From NCBI GenBank assembly GCA_902491535.1, contig CABUHS010000008.1, forward strand, positions 1-64,000: a stretch of 64,000 bases of DNA, read 5' to 3'. The translations under genes and the position numbers were made by a program. The notes beneath the pieces were generated by a model. It saw only the letters and a program-made list of their open reading frames with translations. It was not told where the DNA came from and did not search any database. Origin of the DNA: an uncultured Eubacteriales bacterium (GTDB lineage Bacteria; Bacillota; Clostridia; Oscillospirales; CAG-272). Within the stretch, counting starts at the first letter, position 1. The number at the start of each line of letters is the position of its first letter. Positions 59,694 through 64,000 of the stretch are shown in pieces.

Positions 59694-61130
59694 TTATTTG
59701 TTTTTACCTTTATGCAGTTTAAGGTGAGAAAGGCGCTCGTACTCTGCGAAATCGACCTGCTTGAGAATATTTTCAAGCTCTCCGTCGCCCATGACAGTGT
59801 TTCTTCCCGCCGCGTACTCTGCGTCGACCTTTTCCTTCATCGCCGCAACTGCCGGCGCTTTCTTATCAACGGTGTTCTCGCCGTCGAGTCTGAAAAATCC
59901 GTTCAGCCAGTGAGCAATTCCGGCGAGACCGCTGTGCGAATCGACTGCGACCGACGCAGGGCGTCCGAGCAGCTTCGCGGTATCGAATATATTGTATATC
60001 TCCTCGTTCTTGAGAAGTCCGTCGGCATGGATTCCCGCACGCGTAACGTTGAAGTTGCGTCCGACAAACGGCGTTCTCGGGGGGATCTCATAACCGATCT
60101 CCTCCTCGAAATAGCGCGCGATCTCGGTAATAACCGGAAGATCCATTCCGTCGGTCGTTCCGCGCAGCGACGCGTACTCTATGACCATAGCTTCGAGCGG
60201 GCAGTTGCCTGTGCGTTCTCCGATTCCGAGAAGCGAGCAGTTGACGCTTGACGCGCCGTAGAGCCATGCGGTAGACGCGTTGCTGACGACCTTGTAAAAG
60301 TCATTATGGCCGTGCCATTCGATCATTTCGCTCGGCGTGCCGGCATAGTGCATCAAACCGTAGATAATTCCGGGGACGCTTCGCGGCAGAGCTGCTCCGG
60401 GGAAGGAAACGCCGTAGCCCATAGTGTCGCATGCGCGGATCTTGATCGGCTTGCCGTATTCTTCGCCGAGCCGGTTGAGCGCTTCCGCGAACGGAACGAC
60501 AAAGCCGTAGAAATCGGCGCGTGTGATGTCCTCAAAGTGGCAGCGGGGATAGATACCGCGGTCGAGAACGCTCTTGACGACTCCGAGATATTTGTCCATC
60601 GCCTGAGCGCGCGTGAGTCCCATTTTCTTATAAATATGGTAGTCCGAGCAGGAAACGAGTATTCCCGTCTCGCGGATTCCAAGCTCCTTTACAAGCTCGA
60701 AGTCCTTTTCGCTTGCGCGGATCCATGTTGTTATTTCAGGAAATTCAAATCCGAGATCCTTGCAGCGGAGAAGTGATTCGCGGTCCTTTTCAGAGTATAC
60801 GAAGAACTCGCTCTGTCTGATAAGACCTTTAGGACCGCCGAGACGGTGCATGAGCGTAAACAGATCAACGATCTGATCGACCGTGAAAGGCGAGGTCGAC
60901 TGCTGTCCGTCGCGGAAAGTGGTATCGGTTATCCAGATATTGTCCGGCATATTTGTCGGAACGAATCTGTGGTTAAAGGATATCTTCGGCACGCTCTCGT
61001 AATCAAAGAGATGGCGGTACAGGTTCGGTTCTTCGCGATCCTGAAGCTGATATTTATACGCCGACTGCTCAAGCAGATTGGTCGTTTCGGAAAATGTAAG
61101 TGACTGCGGCACTTCATGCGAATATTGCAT
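59694..61130 (-). CDS. Homocitrate/2-isopropylmalate synthase-family enzyme, possibly Re-citrate synthase
   Basis: The 478-residue protein belongs to the HMGL-like DRE-TIM superfamily: IWITDTTFRDGQQSTSPFTVDQIVDLF with the catalytic Arg-Asp, GIRETGILVSCSDYHIYKKMG, CHFEDITRADFYGFVVPF, IRACDTMGYGVSFPGAALPRSVPG, EWHGHNDFYKVVSNA with the metal-binding HGHND, and NCSLLGIGERTGNCPLEAMV. It condenses acetyl-CoA with a 2-oxo acid. The N-terminal extension and lack of a LeuA allosteric domain fit the clostridial group that includes Re-citrate synthase, but isopropylmalate or homocitrate synthase cannot be excluded. The start at 61130 (MQYSHEV) has AAAGGA 8 bases upstream, better than 61163. Confidence 0.75.
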   Translation of the reverse strand: MQYSHEVPQSLTFSETTNLLEQSAYKYQLQDREEPNLYRHLFDYESVPKISFNHRFVPTNMPDNIWITDTTFRDGQQSTSPFTVDQIVDLFTLMHRLGGPKGLIRQSEFFVYSEKDRESLLRCKDLGFEFPEITTWIRASEKDFELVKELGIRETGILVSCSDYHIYKKMGLTRAQAMDKYLGVVKSVLDRGIYPRCHFEDITRADFYGFVVPFAEALNRLGEEYGKPIKIRACDTMGYGVSFPGAALPRSVPGIIYGLMHYAGTPSEMIEWHGHNDFYKVVSNASTAWLYGASSVNCSLLGIGERTGNCPLEAMVIEYASLRGTTDGMDLPVITEIARYFEEEIGYEIPPRTPFVGRNFNVTRAGIHADGLLKNEEIYNIFDTAKLLGRPASVAVDSHSGLAGIAHWLNGFFRLDGENTVDKKAPAVAAMKEKVDAEYAAGRNTVMGDGELENILKQVDFAEYERLSHLKLHKGKNK

Positions 61131-61267
61131 AGTCCGGTTCCTTTCTGTGTTAAAGCGGCACATCCGTCCGCGTATTTTTTATTTATGTACTAAAGTTTCC
61201 GGCATGGGATCGCACCCATACCGGAAACACCTGTACAAAACAGGGTATTTTAATTTATATAACTATT

Positions 61268-61296
61268 ATTATACATCATTTTTTGAATTGTTGCAA
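61268..61296 (-). promoter_or_regulatory. Sigma-A promoter of the citrate/homocitrate-synthase-like gene
   Basis: On the minus strand TTGCAA (61291-61296), 17 bp, TATAAT (61268-61273), giving a leader of about 130 bases. Confidence 0.75.
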
Positions 61297-61410
61297 TAGC
61301 AAATCCTGCTTTTATTATCAATTTTTCCTTAAAAAGCATCTTTTTTTGCAATTTCGGGCGTTTCATTATTCAATGCAGACACATGTCGGGGCGATTGTTC
61401 AAAAAAACTA

Positions 61411-61439
61411 TAGACAAAAGACGGCAATTAATGTATAAT
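61411..61439 (+). promoter_or_regulatory. Sigma-A promoter of the lrp-aminotransferase operon
   Basis: TAGACA (61411-61416), 17 bp, TATAAT (61434-61439). The leader of about 195 bases contains the hairpin element below. Confidence 0.75.
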
Positions 61440-61469
61440 TAAGGATAAACACTTAATAAAAACTAAAAG

Positions 61470-61576
61470 AAAGACGTCCGCCGCCTGAGAGGCGGCGAAC
61501 TGCACATGCTTTTTTCAGCGGTGACGGGGTTCACCGCCAAGCCGCCCGGCGACAGGGCATTGCCCCGTATTGAATA
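61470..61576 (+). repeat. 5'-leader hairpin element, copy 5
   Basis: The copy reads AAGACGTCCGCCGCC-TGAGA-GGCGGCGAACTGCACATGCTTTTTTCAG, then GCGGTGA/TCACCGC, then GGGCATTGCCCCGTATTGAA. The first stem is a perfect GCCGCC/GGCGGC. It lies inside the transcript leader of the Lrp gene, 64 bp before its start. Confidence 0.7.
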
Positions 61577-61639
61577 GCCATATTTTTACCGGAGCAGGGA
61601 GGCTCTCCGACTCTCCGGCAGTGAAAGGAATGATATATA

Positions 61640-62116
61640 ATGAATGAACTTCTTAAGCTTCTTGAAAATGACGGCCGTCTGACGGCGGGACAGCTCGCGG
61701 TGATGTGCGACAAAGAGGTCGGCGAGATAAAGGAAATGATCGAAAAATACGAGGAAGACGGCGTTATCGTCGGATATAAAACGCTTATCGACTGGGATAA
61801 GACCGACGTAGAATCTGTCACTGCGCTTATCGAGCTGAAGATATCCCCTCAGCGCGAGCGCGGCTTCGACCGCATTGCGGAAATGATCCGCAATTATCCC
61901 GAAGTGCAGAGCCTTTACCTCATGTCCGGCGGATTCGACCTTGCCGTATTCATCGAGGGAAAGACGATGAAGGAGGTCGCTTTCTTCGTCGCGCAGAAGC
62001 TTGCGCCGATGGATGCGATCATATCCACTGCGACGCACTTCGTGCTTAAAAAATACAAGGATAAGGGAGTTAACTACAGCATCTCCGAAACCGATGAAAG
62101 AGGGTACGAGATGTGA
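61640..62116 (+). CDS. Lrp/AsnC-family transcriptional regulator
   Basis: A 158-residue protein: N-terminal winged helix (LLKLLENDGRLTAGQLAVMCDKEVGEIKEMIEKYEEDGVIVGYKTLIDW) and C-terminal RAM ligand domain (VTALIELKISPQRERGFDRIAEMIRNYPEVQSLYLMSGGFDLAVFIEGKTMKEVAFFV). It probably senses an amino acid. Its stop overlaps the GTG start of the aminotransferase by 4 bases, so it likely controls that gene and itself. It is preceded by a GTGAAAGGA site. Confidence 0.92.
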   Translation: MNELLKLLENDGRLTAGQLAVMCDKEVGEIKEMIEKYEEDGVIVGYKTLIDWDKTDVESVTALIELKISPQRERGFDRIAEMIRNYPEVQSLYLMSGGFDLAVFIEGKTMKEVAFFVAQKLAPMDAIISTATHFVLKKYKDKGVNYSISETDERGYEM

Positions 62117-63288
62117 AAAGCTACGATTCCATACTTTCGCAGCGTGCAATAGATCTTCAGCCGTCGGGAATACGAAAGTTTTTTGATATTCTCGGCGAGA
62201 TGGAGGACGTTGTATCGCTCACCGTAGGTCAGCCTGATTTTGTCACGCCATGGCATATCCGCGAGGCTGCTATCGACAGCCTGTCGCAGGGAAAGACCTA
62301 CTATACGTCAAACAGCGGACTGCTTTCGCTCCGCGAATCTCTTTCAAAATATCTTTCAAGGCGTTTCGGACTTTCATACGCTCCGAAAGACGAGATACTT
62401 GTAACGGTCGGCGGAAGCGAGGCTATCGACCTTGCGTTCCGCGCATGCCTTAATCCCGGTGACGAGGTCATCGTTCCTGTTCCGTCGTTTGTCTGCTACG
62501 GACCTCTCGCCTCTATGGCGGACGGCGTTCCCGTGTATCTCGAAACCCGCGAGGAGGACAATTTCAAGATCACGCCCGAGCGTCTTAAGGCGGTGATAAC
62601 TCCTAAAACAAAGATGCTCGTTCTTCCGTTCCCGAACAATCCCACAGGCGCTATCATGACAGGCGAGGAGCTTGAGGCGATAGCACAGGTGATTCGCGGC
62701 ACCGATATTATGGTGCTGTCCGACGAGATATACGCCGAGCTTACATACGGCAGAAAGCATGTTTCGATCGCGTCTCTTGAAGGTATGCGCGAGCGCACAA
62801 TCGTCGTCAGCGGATTTTCAAAGGCGTACGCAATGACCGGATGGCGGCTCGGATATACCGCGGCTCCGCGAGAGATCACCGCGCAGATGTTCAAGATACA
62901 TCAGTACGCGATAATGTGCGCTCCGACGATGAGTCAGTACGCAGCTATCGAAGCGCTCGATAACGGAGACGGAGATATCGCGGAAATGACGGCTGAATAC
63001 GACCGCCGCAGAAAGTTTATCGTATCGGGATTGCGCGATCTGGGAATGCCTTGCTTCGAGCCTGAGGGCGCGTTCTATGTGTACCCGAATATCAGCGGCT
63101 TCGGCATGACGAGCGAGGATTTCTGCAATGAACTGCTCGGTAAGACGCATGTGGCTATTGTGCCGGGAAGCGCTTTCGGCGCTTGCGGAGAAGGCTTTGC
63201 GAGAATTTCGTATGCTTATTCCGTGTCGCATATATCCACCGCGCTCGAACGTATAGACGGATTTCTCCGCGGACTTAAAAAGAACTGA
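62113..63288 (+). CDS. Class I/II PLP-dependent aminotransferase
   Basis: A 391-residue enzyme of the AAT-I fold. Visible motifs are VVSLTVGQPDFVTPWHIREAA, YTSNSGLLSLRESL, LPFPNNPTGAIM, DIMVLSDEIYAELTYG, the Schiff-base lysine in VVSGFSKAYAMTGWRLGY and the carboxylate-binding Arg in GFARISYAYS. Substrate class cannot be told from sequence; relatives paired with Lrp regulators act on alanine, aspartate or aromatic amino acids. The start is GTG at 62113, overlapping the Lrp stop. An aromatic aminotransferase would complete the Phe/Tyr pathways of this window, but that is only a possibility. Confidence 0.88.
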   Translation: MKSYDSILSQRAIDLQPSGIRKFFDILGEMEDVVSLTVGQPDFVTPWHIREAAIDSLSQGKTYYTSNSGLLSLRESLSKYLSRRFGLSYAPKDEILVTVGGSEAIDLAFRACLNPGDEVIVPVPSFVCYGPLASMADGVPVYLETREEDNFKITPERLKAVITPKTKMLVLPFPNNPTGAIMTGEELEAIAQVIRGTDIMVLSDEIYAELTYGRKHVSIASLEGMRERTIVVSGFSKAYAMTGWRLGYTAAPREITAQMFKIHQYAIMCAPTMSQYAAIEALDNGDGDIAEMTAEYDRRRKFIVSGLRDLGMPCFEPEGAFYVYPNISGFGMTSEDFCNELLGKTHVAIVPGSAFGACGEGFARISYAYSVSHISTALERIDGFLRGLKKN

Positions 63289-63327
63289 TCCGCGGCTTTA
63301 AAGTATATAAAAAAGGAAAACAGATAA

Positions 63328-64000
63328 ATGATAAGATTTGCGGTTATCGGAAGAAATTTTGTGACCGACCGGATGCTCGAGGCTGCGAAATATGTCCCCG
63401 AGCTTAAGCTGAGCGGAATATGCTCGCGCAGCGCCGAGGGCGCGCGTGAGTTCGCACAGCGCTACGGTATCGACGCGGCTCACAGGTATGTCGGAATATC
63501 AGAACTGTGCAAAGCAGATGATATCGACGCTGTTTACATAGCGACTCCGAACAGTCTCCACGAAGAGCAGGCTATGCGCCTGATCGGGAGCGGAAAGCAC
63601 GTGTTTGTCGAGAAGCCTGCCGCGACGTCGGCAGAGAGCTTCGGCAGAATGATGCGAGCGGCGAAAAATTCCGGCGTTATTCTTATGGAGGGAATGATGC
63701 CGGTGCATATGCCCGGATACGCAGTTGTGCGCAGACTGATTAAATATATAACGCCTGTCCGCCGTGCGGATCTTTCGTATCTCCAGTATTCGTCGAGGTA
63801 CGACAAATACAAGAGCGGTGTTATCGAAAACGCGTTCCGCCCTGAACTCGGCGGAGGCTCGCTCATGGACATCGGCGTTTACTGCGCAGCATTTGCTGAG
63901 GGAATATTCGGTACTCCGCGCTCGCTGAGCGCCGAAGCTCTGTTTCTTGAAAACGGTATTGACGGCGAGGGTTCTGCGATACTTATGTACAACGGAATGA
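63328..64000 (+). CDS. Gfo/Idh/MocA-family oxidoreductase (3' truncated by the window)
   Basis: 224 residues are visible. The N-terminal Rossmann domain is MIRFAVIGRNFVTDRMLEAAKYVPELKLSGICSRS, then IDAVYIATPNSLHEEQAMRLIGSGKHVFVEKPAATSAES with the diagnostic EKP lysine. The second domain begins LGGGSLMDIGVYCAAFAEGIFGTPRSLSAEAL. The usual GxGxxG loop reads VIGRNFV, so one glycine of the dinucleotide motif is replaced. Members reduce or oxidise sugars, inositols or dihydrodiols with NAD(P). It is 40 bp after the aminotransferase with AAAAGGAAAA upstream and is probably in that operon. Confidence 0.88.
   Translation, partial: MIRFAVIGRNFVTDRMLEAAKYVPELKLSGICSRSAEGAREFAQRYGIDAAHRYVGISELCKADDIDAVYIATPNSLHEEQAMRLIGSGKHVFVEKPAATSAESFGRMMRAAKNSGVILMEGMMPVHMPGYAVVRRLIKYITPVRRADLSYLQYSSRYDKYKSGVIENAFRPELGGGSLMDIGVYCAAFAEGIFGTPRSLSAEALFLENGIDGEGSAILMYNGM

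Noticed and set aside
1..64000. tRNA or rRNA genes
   Set aside because: No T-loop GGTTCRANNCC with matching acceptor arms, and no rRNA-like sequence, was noticed; a dedicated tRNA scan was not possible.

Overview
The window looks like chromosomal DNA from a spore-forming, anaerobic member of the Clostridia, probably a gut or rumen Oscillospiraceae/Ruminococcaceae relative. The signs are a spoIIAA-spoIIAB-sigF operon and spoIIID, type I dockerin modules on secreted proteins, BspA-type leucine-rich-repeat (LRR) proteins, a class I tetrahydrofolate riboswitch, an Lsa-type ABC-F protein, and Gram-positive promoters with many 17-bp spacers. No prophage, CRISPR array, tRNA or rRNA gene was recognised.

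Layout. 1-1.7 kb: two tandem dockerin-protein genes with identical 3' ends. 1.9-3.3 kb: DUF3343 and a cysteine desulfurase. 3.3-5.7 kb: a long palindrome-rich non-coding element and an lsa-like gene. 6.2-10.3 kb (minus): an FAD oxidoreductase and rpmG-secE-nusG-rplK-rplA. 10.6-15 kb (minus): a blaI/blaR1-like pair with an unusual sensor domain. 15.2-17 kb: a TetR regulator and a frameshifted antiporter. 17.3-18.7 kb (minus): pheA with its leader. 18.8-22 kb: riboswitch-controlled folT, then alaX. 22.2-30.6 kb: a complete shikimate/tyrosine operon. 30.7-32.4 kb (minus): spoIIA operon. 32.8-41.4 kb: miaB-ylbF-mutS-mutL-tgt. 41.9-45 kb: an O-antigen-ligase-like membrane protein and a penicillin-binding lipoprotein broken by a stop codon. 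45.1-48.5 kb: LRR-dockerin protein. 48.9-57.6 kb: fucU, spoIIID, glgA, rbfA (minus), LRR lipoprotein, nrnA, SGNH hydrolase, truB. 57.6-59.7 kb: about 2 kb without genes, full of structured repeats and a likely small RNA. 59.7-64 kb: a citrate/homocitrate-synthase-like gene (minus), an Lrp-aminotransferase pair and a truncated Gfo/Idh/MocA oxidoreductase.

How the genes work together. The aro genes cover every step from DAHP to chorismate and on to prephenate and the tyrosine precursor; pheA, transcribed separately, covers the phenylalanine branch. Both units begin with a short leader ORF rich in Phe/Tyr codons, followed by a terminator, and both leaders share the same possible antiterminator pairing. 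This is the signature of ribosome-mediated attenuation, where a Firmicute would more often use a T-box. It is the best supported regulatory discovery in the window.

The other striking theme is structured intergenic DNA. Several families of repeats keep their base-pairing while their sequences diverge: a 0.56-0.79 kb chain of hairpins with inverted ends (two copies), a tandem array of four three-way-junction units, a two-copy structured leader in front of aroF and the polymerase gene, and a five-copy hairpin element usually placed just before start codons. All calls were made by reading the sequence; no database search or folding program was run.
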